Positions 6,796-12,581 of a stretch of DNA of 12,581 nucleotides are shown in pieces (the first letter of the stretch is position 1; the number at the start of each line of letters is the position of its first letter). The DNA is taken from contig USIK01000018.1 in NCBI GenBank assembly GCA_900554775.1, forward strand, positions 1 through 12,581, written 5' to 3'. The DNA is from an uncultured Oscillospiraceae bacterium. Its GTDB lineage: Bacteria > Bacillota > Clostridia > Oscillospirales > Acutalibacteraceae. Both the position numbers and the translations under genes were made by a program. The notes under the pieces are model-generated. The model saw only the letters and a list, made by a program, of their open reading frames with translations. It was not told the origin of the DNA and made no database searches.

Positions 6796-7806
6796 ATGGA
6801 AACACTAAAGCTCAAAAGCGGCGACGAAAAAAAGGCTGCAGAAATCTTGAAAAATGGCGGAATAGTTGCAATTCCGACAGAAACGGTTTATGGCCTAGCG
6901 GCAAGCGCTTTTGACGAAAATGCAGTTAAAAAAATTTTCATCGCAAAAGGTAGACCCTCCGACAACCCGCTGATAGTTCACATCGCGGATTTAAACGAAA
7001 TCAAAAAAGTTGCCTGCGAATTCGGCGAAAAAGCAAAAAAACTGGCCGAAAAATTTTGGCCTGGGCCTTTAACAATGATTCTGCCGAAAAGCAAAGATAT
7101 TCCTCTTTGCGTCACTGCAGGGATGCCCTCCGTGGCGGTTAGGTTCCCTTCGAACAAAATAGCAAACAAAATCATAAAGCTTGCGGGAGTGCCTCTGGTT
7201 GCTCCTTCTGCAAACCTTTCAGGTAGTCCGAGCCCAACTAAATTTGAGCACGTTTTAGAAGATTTGGACGGAAGAGTGGACGCTATAGTTGACGGCGGAG
7301 ACTGCGATTTCGGCGTGGAATCAACGGTTATTTCAATGGTTTGCGAAGTGCCAAGGCTTTTAAGACCCGGCAAAATAACGCCGGAACAAATCGAGGAGGT
7401 AATCGGAGGAATAGAAATCGACGATGCAGTTTATTCCAAGCTAAAACCAGGTCAAGTTGCGCTTTCACCGGGCATGAAATACAAGCACTATGCCCCGAAA
7501 ACTAAAGTTTACCTCGTCAAAGGCTCCTCGCAGGATTACGCTGACTTTATTAACTCCAAAAAAAGCGAGAATATTCTTGCGCTGTGCTTCGAAGAAGATA
7601 AAAAACTGCTTGAAACCGATTTTCTCTCTTACGGGAGCGAAACGGATTTTTCAAGCCAAGCTAAAAATATTTTCAGCTGCCTGAGGGAAGCCGATAAACT
7701 CGGTCATGATGCAATTTATGCGCATTTTGCAGAGCCGAAGGGCGTTGGCCTTGCTGTTTACAATCGGCTCATTCGCTCGGCAGGGTTTGACGTTATAAAG
7801 CTTTAA
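6796..7806 (+). CDS. Threonylcarbamoyl-AMP synthase, Sua5 type
   Basis: Makes L-threonylcarbamoyl-AMP from threonine, bicarbonate and ATP, the first step towards the t6A37 base of ANN-reading tRNAs. The 336 residues carry the full two-domain Sua5 architecture and not the short TsaC form. The YrdC/TsaC domain spans about 14-200, with PTETVYGLA (27-35), KGRPSDNPL (51-59), PSANLSGSPSPT (137-148) and GVESTV (173-178). The linker SPGMKYKHYAP (224-234) is the Sua5 hallmark, and a Sua5 C-terminal domain follows (about 240-336). The Bacillus relative is called ywlC. ATG 6796 is preceded by AAAGGA (6778-6783) at a rather long 12-nt spacing, so translation may be weaker or aided by coupling to prfA, which ends 21 nt upstream. 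The products of this gene, prfA, fmt and dusB all act in translation. Confidence 0.96.
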   Translation: METLKLKSGDEKKAAEILKNGGIVAIPTETVYGLAASAFDENAVKKIFIAKGRPSDNPLIVHIADLNEIKKVACEFGEKAKKLAEKFWPGPLTMILPKSKDIPLCVTAGMPSVAVRFPSNKIANKIIKLAGVPLVAPSANLSGSPSPTKFEHVLEDLDGRVDAIVDGGDCDFGVESTVISMVCEVPRLLRPGKITPEQIEEVIGGIEIDDAVYSKLKPGQVALSPGMKYKHYAPKTKVYLVKGSSQDYADFINSKKSENILALCFEEDKKLLETDFLSYGSETDFSSQAKNIFSCLREADKLGHDAIYAHFAEPKGVGLAVYNRLIRSAGFDVIKL

Positions 7807-7870
7807 AATCAAGCGGTTGTCATTGAAAATTTTCACGCGACATATTAATTAAAGCGAAACTTAAGCAGAC

Positions 7871-7876
7871 GGGAGG
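7871..7876 (+). promoter_or_regulatory. Ribosome binding site that points to an AUA start
   Basis: GGGAGG lies 9 nt before ATA at 7886. The only in-frame codons near the right distance are TTA, AAA, ATA and GTA. No ATG, GTG or TTG occurs in this frame between the stop at 7862-7864 and 8123. Confidence 0.65.
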
Positions 7877-7885
7877 CCTTTAAAA

Positions 7886-8455
7886 ATAGTAATCAAATTA
7901 AAAAAACGGAACATACTAATATTTTTAACCGCCCTTGTCTGCCTTCTGGGGTATTTTGGCTACAAATCAGCGCTGAAAATTTTTTACCCCATTAAATACG
8001 AAGACATTGTTTTAAAAGTCTCCAAGACTTACAAAGTTGATAAAGAACTTATTTTTGCTATAATAAAATGCGAAAGCGGCTTTGACAAAAACGCCCACTC
8101 AAGGGCAGATGCTTGCGGGCTGATGCAAATAACCCCTGAGACATTCGACTGGCTGAAAACCTGCTACACTCATGACGAAAAAGTCAGCCGTTCTCAGCTG
8201 AAAACCCCTGAGGTTAACATTCTTTACGGCACGCTTTTGATTTCTATATTGCTCAAAAAATATGAAAACGAAGAAACTGCCCTGAGCGCCTACAATGCAG
8301 GGATCAGCGCGACTGACCGCTGGCTTTCAAACAAAAATCATTCGCCGGACGGCTTTAACCTTGAAAATATTCCTTACAAAGAAACGCGAGATTACATTTC
8401 AAGGGTGAAAAAGGCAAAAAATATTTATAAAAAACTATATTTTAAAAAGGAGTAA
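7886..8455 (+). CDS. Membrane-anchored SLT-type lytic transglycosylase, apparent AUA start
   Basis: Peptidoglycan lytic transglycosylase of the SLT (Slt70/MltE-like) fold, cutting the MurNAc-GlcNAc bond outside the membrane. With ATA 7886 as start it has 189 residues. A short basic N-terminus (residues 1-9, with KLKKRN) leads into a hydrophobic segment (about 10-23, ILIFLTALVCLLGY), consistent with an uncleaved signal anchor. The catalytic Glu63 is in CESGFDKNA, followed by the GLMQIT motif (78-83), AYNAG (135-139) and the terminal IPYKETRDYISRV (162-174). The first canonical start codon in frame is ATG 8123 inside GLMQ, which would remove the catalytic Glu and the membrane anchor and so cannot be the start. 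The reading is either a genuine AUA initiation or an ATG lost by mutation or sequencing error. The gene lies 79 nt after the Sua5 gene; its stop codon overlaps the ribosome binding region of the next gene. Confidence 0.85.
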   Translation: MVIKLKKRNILIFLTALVCLLGYFGYKSALKIFYPIKYEDIVLKVSKTYKVDKELIFAIIKCESGFDKNAHSRADACGLMQITPETFDWLKTCYTHDEKVSRSQLKTPEVNILYGTLLISILLKKYENEETALSAYNAGISATDRWLSNKNHSPDGFNLENIPYKETRDYISRVKKAKNIYKKLYFKKE

Positions 8456-8460
8456 TCAAC

Positions 8461-9858
8461 ATGGAAGAAAAAAACAAAGTAAAAACACTCAAAGAAAAAT
8501 TGTTCACAAGAAGAGAGCACGGCGCAAAAGTTCTTTCAAAAGAAGAGATGAAAAACTCGCAAGATTTCAGCGTTGGCTACAAAGACTTCCTTAATAAATC
8601 AAAAACTGAATCCGAAGCAGTTGCATATGTTCTTGAAAAAGCAAAGAAATTCGGCTTTGAAAAATTCGAAATGGGTAAATCCTACAAACCCGGGGATAAA
8701 ATCTTCGCAGTTAACAGAGGAAAAAATATCGCGCTTTGCGTCATTGGTAAAAATGGCCTTAAAAACGGCGCTAGAATTGCAATTTCTCACGTTGACGCCC
8801 CAAGGCTTGACTTAAAACCAAACCCGGTTACAGAACAAAATGAAATTGCAATGCTTCAAACACATTATTACGGCGGAATTAAAAAATATCAATGGACTAC
8901 CATTCCTCTTTCGCTTCACGGAAAAATTGTTAAAAAAGATGGCACCGAAGTTAACGTTTTAATCGGCGAAAGCGAAGACGACCCGTGCTTCTGCATCACT
9001 GATTTGCTCCCGCACCTTGCAAGGCAGCAAATGAGCAAAAAAGTTTCTGAATTCATCACTGGTGAGGATTTAAACGTTTTGATTGGAAGCATTCCATTTG
9101 AAGGCGAAGGCTCAGAACTCGTTAAGCTCAATGTTTTGAAACTTCTTAACGAAAAATACGGCATCGTTGAAGAAGATTTAATTTCTTCCGACCTTGCTTT
9201 TGTTCCTGCAATGAAGGCTCAAGATGTTGGCTTTGACAGAAGCATGATAGGCGGCTACGGCCACGATGACCGCTCTTGCGCTTACCCTTGCGTTCAGGCA
9301 ATTTTTGAAGTAGGAGTCCCAAACGAAACTTCAATTGCATTTTTAACCGATAAAGAAGAAACAGGAAGCGACGGCTGCACGGGCATGAAATCAATGTTTT
9401 TGGAATATTTCATTGAAGATTTAGCAGATGCTGAAGGACTAAAAATCAGGCACGTTCTTAGCAAATCAAAATGCCTTTCGGCCGATGTTAACGCTGCTTA
9501 CGACCCGATTTACGCAAGCGATTTCGAAATTTTGAACAGTTCGTTTATTAACAGAGGTGTCGTTGTTACAAAATACACCGGAAGCGGCGGCAAATATGGC
9601 ACTTCGGATGCTTCGGCAGAATTCACCGGTGAAATTGCAAAACTTTTAAACGAAAACAATGTTCTCTGGCAAAGCAGCGAGCTTGGAAAGGTTGACAACG
9701 GCGGCGGCGGAACAATTGCGAAATACATTGCGAATTTCAACATGGATGTCATTGACATTGGTGTGCCTGTTCTTTCGATGCATGCGCCTTACGAGGTTAT
9801 TTCGAAAATCGACCTTTACATGACTTTCAAAGCTATAAATTCATTTTTCAAAGCATAA
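8461..9858 (+). CDS. M18 family aminopeptidase (aminopeptidase I type)
   Basis: Cytoplasmic di-zinc aminopeptidase that removes N-terminal residues from peptides. At 465 residues the length fits the bacterial branch of the family. The metal site can be read in order: His110 in SHVDAPRLDLKP, Asp269 in GGYGHDDRS, the pair Glu299-Glu300 in DKEETGSDG, Asp342 in LSADVNAAYDP and His441 in SMHAPYE. ATG 8461 is 8 nt after AAGGAG, which overlaps the end of the transglycosylase gene, so the two are probably co-transcribed. The Gly-rich NGGGGT (413-418) is intact. A bidirectional terminator follows at once. It is the last gene of the rightward run that starts with prfA. Confidence 0.95.
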   Translation: MEEKNKVKTLKEKLFTRREHGAKVLSKEEMKNSQDFSVGYKDFLNKSKTESEAVAYVLEKAKKFGFEKFEMGKSYKPGDKIFAVNRGKNIALCVIGKNGLKNGARIAISHVDAPRLDLKPNPVTEQNEIAMLQTHYYGGIKKYQWTTIPLSLHGKIVKKDGTEVNVLIGESEDDPCFCITDLLPHLARQQMSKKVSEFITGEDLNVLIGSIPFEGEGSELVKLNVLKLLNEKYGIVEEDLISSDLAFVPAMKAQDVGFDRSMIGGYGHDDRSCAYPCVQAIFEVGVPNETSIAFLTDKEETGSDGCTGMKSMFLEYFIEDLADAEGLKIRHVLSKSKCLSADVNAAYDPIYASDFEILNSSFINRGVVVTKYTGSGGKYGTSDASAEFTGEIAKLLNENNVLWQSSELGKVDNGGGGTIAKYIANFNMDVIDIGVPVLSMHAPYEVISKIDLYMTFKAINSFFKA

Positions 9859-9862
9859 AAAT

Positions 9863-9883
9863 ACGGTACCTTTTCGGTACCGT
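9863..9883. terminator. Bidirectional terminator between the aminopeptidase gene and dusB
   Basis: ACGGTACC (9863-9870) pairs perfectly with GGTACCGT (9876-9883) around a 5-base loop. T-rich tracts follow on both strands (TTTTATTTTTTATTTT rightward, ATTTTTATG leftward), so it can serve both converging transcripts. Confidence 0.9.
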
Positions 9884-9891
9884 TTTATTTT

Positions 9892-10839
9892 TTATTTTAT
9901 GCTGTCGCAAATTTCGAAAAGTTCCTCTTTGCTTTGCGCTGAAAAAACCATTTTTCTTAGTTCCGCCGCTCTTTGGAAGCCTTTTAAATAAGCTGCCAGA
10001 TGCTTCCTTGATTCTTTTATTCCAACGATTTCGCCTTTATACTCGCACATTTTCTCAACATGCTTTTTCATAACTTCCGATTTTTCTTTAACTGAAATTT
10101 CGAAATCTTCTTTGCCAGATGAAAACCACCTGTTTATTTCTTCAAAGACCCAAGGCCTTCCTATGGCTCCTCGGCCGATTGCGACCATGTCGCAGCCAGT
10201 GGTTTCGAGCATTCTTTTCGCAGATTGCGCCGAAGTCACGTCTCCGTTCCCAATCACGGGTATAGAAACTGCCTGCTTAACTTTCTTGATAACTTCCAAA
10301 TCTGCCACGCCCGAGTAACCTTGAGTTTTCGTCCTCCCGTGTATGGTTATAGCGTCAGCTCCCGCCGAAGCGCAAATTTTTGCAACTTCCGGCGCGTTTA
10401 TTTCGCTCCACCCTGCTCTTATTTTAACGGTCACGGGCAAATTGCACGCTGCCTTAACGCTTTTAACGATTTCGCCGCAAATTTCAGGCGTTTTCATCAG
10501 TGCGGAACCTGAATTTTCCTTGACTATCTTAGTTGCGGGGCAACCCATGTTTATATCAATAATATCAGGTAATTTATCCGAAATAATTTTAACCGCGTCA
10601 TAAAAATCCTGCGGACTGCTGCCAAAAAGCTGGAGCGCAAAAGGCATTTCAAGATTGCTGTGCTCCATTAATGAAAAAGTTTTTTTGCTGTCGTAAATTA
10701 TCCCTTTAACGCTCACCATTTCACTGGTAAAATAAGCTGCGCCGAAATCGTGGCAAATTTCTCTGAAGGCTCTATCGGTCATACCCGCCATGGGCGCTAA
10801 AGATGCGATCCCTTTTATTTTTATGTTTCCTATGTTCAT
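9892..10839 (-). CDS. dusB: tRNA-dihydrouridine synthase, DusB type
   Basis: FMN-dependent enzyme that reduces uridines in tRNA to dihydrouridine using NADPH. The 315 residues have the usual length. The FMN-binding TIM barrel opens with LAPMAGMTDRAFRE (14-27). The catalytic cysteine is Cys100 in INMGCPATKIVKENSGSAL. TVKIRAGW (about 157-164), ITIHGRTKTQGYSG and the phosphate-binding IGNGDV and AIGRGAIGRPW segments complete the site. A helical tRNA-binding tail follows. ATG 10839 is preceded by AAGGAA at a short spacing of about 5 nt. It is transcribed alone from a promoter at 10898-10870. The NifR3-like motif set places it in the DusB class; which uridine it modifies is not certain from sequence. 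Confidence 0.95.
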   Translation of the reverse strand: MNIGNIKIKGIASLAPMAGMTDRAFREICHDFGAAYFTSEMVSVKGIIYDSKKTFSLMEHSNLEMPFALQLFGSSPQDFYDAVKIISDKLPDIIDINMGCPATKIVKENSGSALMKTPEICGEIVKSVKAACNLPVTVKIRAGWSEINAPEVAKICASAGADAITIHGRTKTQGYSGVADLEVIKKVKQAVSIPVIGNGDVTSAQSAKRMLETTGCDMVAIGRGAIGRPWVFEEINRWFSSGKEDFEISVKEKSEVMKKHVEKMCEYKGEIVGIKESRKHLAAYLKGFQRAAELRKMVFSAQSKEELFEICDSIK

Positions 10840-10869
10840 TTTCTTTCCTTAAAAATTAAAATTGATAAT

Positions 10870-10898
10870 ATTTTACCATAAAAACAAGTAGGAAACAA
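10870..10898 (-). promoter_or_regulatory. Promoter of dusB
   Basis: On the minus strand TTGTTT (10898-10893), a 17-bp spacer and TAAAAT (10875-10870). The transcript would start near 10863, about 24 nt before the dusB ATG. Confidence 0.65.
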
Positions 10899-10988
10899 CC
10901 TGACCGATAATTTAACATAAAATATTGTTTTTTAAAGTTATGCGTTTTAGGAAATATATGTTTTTTGCACAAAAAAATAAAAAATATA

Positions 10989-11017
10989 TTGAATTAGTAA
11001 CTATAATGTGATAATAT
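10989..11017 (+). promoter_or_regulatory. Possible promoter of the coiled-coil/RsbW/RsbV operon
   Basis: The best arrangement I can find is TTGAAT (10989-10994), 17 bp, then TAATAT (11012-11017) with a TGA just before it, like an extended -10. A good TATAAT at 11002-11007 overlaps it but has no matching -35 box at 17 bp. The region is very AT-rich, so chance matches are likely and the real start is uncertain. Confidence 0.35.
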
Positions 11018-11025
11018 TTTTGTGT

Positions 11026-11052
11026 CACAGTGAAAAAGTTTAAAATACTGTG
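11026..11052 (+). promoter_or_regulatory. Inverted repeat in the leader of the partner-switch operon
   Basis: CACAGT (11026-11031) and ACTGTG (11047-11052) are perfect inverted copies 15 bp apart, lying between the possible promoter and the ribosome binding site. It could be an operator with half-sites about two helical turns apart or a weak RNA hairpin. There is no T-tract, so it is not a terminator. Six-base arms occur often by chance in a region like this. Confidence 0.3.
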
Positions 11053-11089
11053 GAAAATGTCTAAAACTACATAAAAGGGAGTGTTGTTT

Positions 11090-11671
11090 TTGAAAAATTT
11101 TAAAAAATCTATTGTCTCAGCAGTATGCTTGCTTTCGATTCTAGCAGTGAGCCCACACGGTTTTGCCGCGCCTGAAAAAGCATCTCAAACCGAAGCCAAA
11201 GCTTCAGGAAACGATTTCATGGACCCAGCAAATTTGGCCAAAAAATACTATGATATGGTCGTTGAAAATGCAAATCTGCAAAGCGAGAACACTAAGTTAA
11301 AAGAAGAAATAATGAATTTAAAATCTGAAAATACCAGCCTTAACAAAAAATATGAAAAAACCTTAAAAAAAGCAACTCATTTGAAATCAAAACTTGAGAA
11401 GAAAAAAGAATGCTTGACAAAAGAAGAAGTGCAAAACGAGATTGAAAGAGTTAGACTCAATATGACGCTTGAATTTACGAAATATTTAAGCGAATACGTG
11501 AAAAGCAACCCGAAAAGGAAACTTAAGCACATTGACATGAGAGGCCTTTTCAGCGACTTCTTAACGTTTAACGTTAAATACACCAACAGGGGCGACACAA
11601 ATTTCACTCCTCTTGCGGTTAAGGGCGTTGCGAAGGGAACCCTGGCTGGAGGAGCCGCAATGACTAAATAA
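11090..11671 (+). CDS. Secreted coiled-coil protein of unknown function
   Basis: I place the start at TTG 11090 (193 residues), 8 nt after GGGAG (11077-11081); the upstream GTG 11081 overlaps that site and TTG 11084 is only 2 nt from it. The N-terminus is a clear signal peptide: MKNFKK, then the hydrophobic IVSAVCLLSILAV, with likely cleavage after GFA (Ala26). No lipobox is present. Residues about 50-125 are helical with a leucine heptad: Leu63, Leu70, Leu77 and Leu84 are exactly 7 apart, and SENT recurs 14 residues apart (65-68, 79-82), so a parallel coiled coil is likely. A Lys-rich stretch (86-106) follows. The tail (about 160-193) is Gly/Ala-rich and ends GGAAMTK. Only Cys13 and Cys108 are present. 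I do not recognise a family. It is the first gene of an operon with the RsbW- and RsbV-like genes, 12 nt upstream of the former, which suggests an envelope partner or target of that switch. Confidence 0.8.
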   Translation: MKNFKKSIVSAVCLLSILAVSPHGFAAPEKASQTEAKASGNDFMDPANLAKKYYDMVVENANLQSENTKLKEEIMNLKSENTSLNKKYEKTLKKATHLKSKLEKKKECLTKEEVQNEIERVRLNMTLEFTKYLSEYVKSNPKRKLKHIDMRGLFSDFLTFNVKYTNRGDTNFTPLAVKGVAKGTLAGGAAMTK

Positions 11672-11683
11672 GAGGAAACCAGA

Positions 11684-12121
11684 ATGAAAAAAAAATCCAA
11701 AAAAATTAAAATCAAAGCTTCGAACAAAAATTGGCGCCAACTTTATGACATTTCAAAAAGGTTCATAGGCCTGACATCTGCAACTAAAAAGGAAACCTTG
11801 GATGTCCTTTTGGCTATTGAAGAAATTTTCGTGAATATTTCTAAATATGCCTATCCTTCGGGGGTTGAAGGCTTCGTTTGGATTGAAATGACATATACCG
11901 AAGAAATCAGAGAAGTTATAATTATTTTCGAAGATTACGGTGTTCCGTTTGATCCGACTGTAAGAAAAAAGCCGAATCTTAAAATTCCTTACAAAGATAA
12001 AAAGATTGGCGGACTAGGAATACATATGGTGAAAAACCTGATGGATTGCATGACTTACAAACATTTAGGGAACAAAAATTACTTGAAAATAGGCAAAAAA
12101 TTAAAATCAGGAGGTGAATGA
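11684..12121 (+). CDS. RsbW/SpoIIAB-like anti-sigma factor kinase (GHKL ATPase)
   Basis: Serine kinase of the partner-switching type, which in known systems binds either a sigma factor or a STAS antagonist and phosphorylates the latter. The 145 residues are the usual length. The ATP-lid motifs are present: the N-box in AIEEIFVNISKYAYP (Glu46 or Glu47, Asn51), the G1 box EDYGVPFDP (Asp84, Gly86) and the G2 box GGLGIHMVKNLMD (109-121), then the family-typical NYLKIGKKL end. The first 15 residues are very basic (MKKKSKKIKIK). ATG 11684 is 7 nt after AGAGGA. Its stop overlaps ATG 12118, and the STAS gene follows without a gap. The order kinase-then-antagonist is the reverse of spoIIAA-spoIIAB, and no sigma factor gene follows, so the target lies elsewhere or is not a sigma factor. 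Confidence 0.92.
   Translation: MKKKSKKIKIKASNKNWRQLYDISKRFIGLTSATKKETLDVLLAIEEIFVNISKYAYPSGVEGFVWIEMTYTEEIREVIIIFEDYGVPFDPTVRKKPNLKIPYKDKKIGGLGIHMVKNLMDCMTYKHLGNKNYLKIGKKLKSGGE
12109..12114 (+). promoter_or_regulatory. Ribosome binding site that decides the STAS start
   Basis: AGGAGG, extended as AGGAGGTGA. It is only 3 nt from ATG 12118 but 9 nt from TTG 12124, so the TTG is the better start. Confidence 0.6.
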
Positions 12122-12123
12122 AA

Positions 12124-12471
12124 TTGGGAGTAATGAAAATTAAAAAGACCGAGGCCGACGGCAAAGTTATTTATAAAATTTCGGGCAGGATTGACACTCA
12201 AAGCGCGCCTGATTTACAAGACGACATTGATGCACTTTTTGAAAAAATGAAAAAAGAAGGCAATAACAAAATAGAGTTGGTTTTGGATTTTAAAGGCGTT
12301 GAATACACGAGCAGTGCGGGGCTTAGAACGATTCTTTACACCAAAAAGAAGATAGATTCGATGGCTGAAGGCTCGAAATTTGAAATAATTAATATAAGTC
12401 CGGAAATAATGGAAGTTTTTGATATGACAGGATTTTCAGATTTCCTTTCTCTGAATGGTTCGGAAAATTAA
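12124..12471 (+). CDS. STAS-domain anti-sigma factor antagonist (RsbV/SpoIIAA-like)
   Basis: Small single-domain STAS protein, 115 residues from TTG 12124; ATG 12118 would add two residues and form an ATGA overlap with the kinase stop. In partner-switching systems the unphosphorylated form binds the RsbW-like kinase and frees its target; phosphorylation by the kinase turns it off. The core is intact: KISGRIDTQSAPDLQ near the N-terminus, VLDFKGVEYTSSAGLRTIL in the middle and PEIMEVFDMTGF near the C-terminus. By alignment with SpoIIAA Ser58 the phosphorylated residue should be Ser64, in TSSAGLR. The preceding residue pair is Thr-Ser where SpoIIAA has Met-Asp, a common variation in the wider family. 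No PP2C phosphatase (SpoIIE/RsbU-like) gene is in the window. A strong terminator follows 4 nt after the stop. Confidence 0.93.
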   Translation: MGVMKIKKTEADGKVIYKISGRIDTQSAPDLQDDIDALFEKMKKEGNNKIELVLDFKGVEYTSSAGLRTILYTKKKIDSMAEGSKFEIINISPEIMEVFDMTGFSDFLSLNGSEN

Positions 12472-12474
12472 ATT

Positions 12475-12507
12475 AAAAAGCACCTGATTAATTTCAGGTG
12501 CTTTTTT
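12475..12507. terminator. Bidirectional terminator at the end of the partner-switch operon
   Basis: GCACCTGA (12480-12487) and TCAGGTGC (12494-12501) form a perfect stem with a 6-base loop. It is flanked by five A (12475-12479) and six T (12502-12507), so it works in both directions. Its T-tract runs into the terminal repeat, which starts at 12505 and carries the converging gene fragment. Confidence 0.95.
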
Positions 12508-12581
12508 ACTCTTCATCAAAAAGACCAGGGAGATGGCAATCGTAAAGAGAAACATAGTCGTCATCAGCAACAATGATATGG
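12505..12581 (-). repeat. Right copy of the 77-bp perfect terminal inverted repeat
   Basis: Exact reverse complement of 1-77. The outside flank of each copy is not in the window, so the full length of the repeated unit is unknown. Both copies are oriented with the gene 3' end pointing inward. Confidence 0.97.
12506..12581 (-). CDS. C-terminal fragment of an unidentified protein (right copy)
   Basis: Same 24 codons and TAA stop as the fragment at the left edge, read on the minus strand. It converges on the partner-switch operon and shares the bidirectional terminator at 12475-12507, as expected for a real gene end. The left copy lacks such a terminator, so the right copy may be the better candidate for the original locus. 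Confidence 0.55.
   Translation of the reverse strand, partial: HIIVADDDYVSLYDCHLPGLFDEE

Noticed and set aside
6978..7373. 131-codon open frame antisense to the Sua5 gene
   Set aside because: It lies wholly inside the YrdC domain coding region and is a composition-driven shadow.
7817..7848. Promoter between the Sua5 and transglycosylase genes (TTGTCA and TATTAA)
   Set aside because: The spacing is 20 bp, or 14 bp from the alternative TTGAAA, so it is a poor fit. The 79-nt gap is more simply read as part of one operon.
8123..8455. ATG 8123 as the start of a 110-residue protein
   Set aside because: The frame is open and strongly SLT-like for 79 codons upstream, including the catalytic Glu and membrane anchor. 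ATG 8123 is the Met inside the GLMQ motif.
11038..11061. Possible sigma-B-type promoter (GTTTAA at 11038) ahead of the RsbW/RsbV-like genes
   Set aside because: No GGGTAT-like -10 box occurs 12-14 bp downstream; GTTTAA is common in AT-rich sequence.
10840..11080. Small RNA or riboswitch in the dusB/coiled-coil intergenic region
   Set aside because: The region is AT-rich with only one 6-bp inverted repeat and no T-tract hairpin; nothing matches a riboswitch I recognise.
11081..11089. GTG 11081 as the start of the secreted coiled-coil protein
   Set aside because: It overlaps the ribosome binding site GGGAG. TTG 11090 has normal spacing and gives a cleaner signal peptide.
1..12581. Complete insertion sequence or composite transposon bounded by the terminal repeats
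   Set aside because: No transposase is visible, the repeat boundary is a stop codon and not a terminal repeat, and the cargo is mainly housekeeping genes. The flanks outside the window would be needed to revive this.

Overview
The window looks like a piece of chromosome from a low-GC Gram-positive bacterium, most plausibly a clostridial Firmicute. The supporting signs are strong GGAGG-type ribosome binding sites, good vegetative promoters of the TTGACA-N17-TATAAT type, hairpin-plus-T-tract terminators, formate-tetrahydrofolate ligase, a UgtP/MGDG-synthase-type glycosyltransferase, a class I (M18) aminopeptidase and an RsbW/RsbV-type partner-switching pair. This placement is an inference; there is no rRNA or other taxonomic marker.

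Layout. (1) The left edge holds the last 24 codons of an unidentified gene. A near-consensus promoter and an orphan Lys-rich helical gene (173-718) follow, ending at a terminator. (2) A leftward operon (5530 down to 747) starts at a promoter near 5592-5564. It encodes a VanY-type D,D-carboxypeptidase, methionyl-tRNA formyltransferase (fmt), a glycosyltransferase fused to a MazG-like domain, and formate-tetrahydrofolate ligase (fhs). Spacing is tight: a 4-nt overlap, then gaps of 21 and 18 nt. (3) A divergent rightward run (5698-9858) carries prfA, a Sua5-type threonylcarbamoyl-AMP synthase, a membrane-anchored SLT-type lytic transglycosylase that appears to start at an AUA codon, and an M18 aminopeptidase. 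It ends at a bidirectional terminator. (4) dusB runs leftward from its own promoter. (5) A rightward operon (11090-12471) encodes a secreted coiled-coil protein, an RsbW/SpoIIAB-like kinase and an RsbV/SpoIIAA-like STAS protein, and ends at a bidirectional terminator. (6) The right edge repeats the same gene 3' end as the left edge, in inverted orientation.

How the genes fit together. Most of the centre serves translation: Fhs makes 10-formyl-THF, Fmt uses it to formylate initiator tRNA, RF1 terminates, Sua5 makes the t6A precursor and DusB makes dihydrouridine. Wall and envelope enzymes (VanY-type peptidase, glycosyltransferase, lytic transglycosylase) are interleaved. The right operon is a partner-switching regulator without a sigma factor gene beside it.

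The points most worth a second look are the perfect 77-bp inverted repeat that forms both ends of the window, the glycosyltransferase-MazG fusion, the AUA start, the variant loop in Fhs, the carboxypeptidase without a signal peptide, and the secreted coiled-coil/RsbW/RsbV operon. I saw no RNA genes, CRISPR array, complete insertion sequence or riboswitch. No gene-free stretch exceeds 300 bases.
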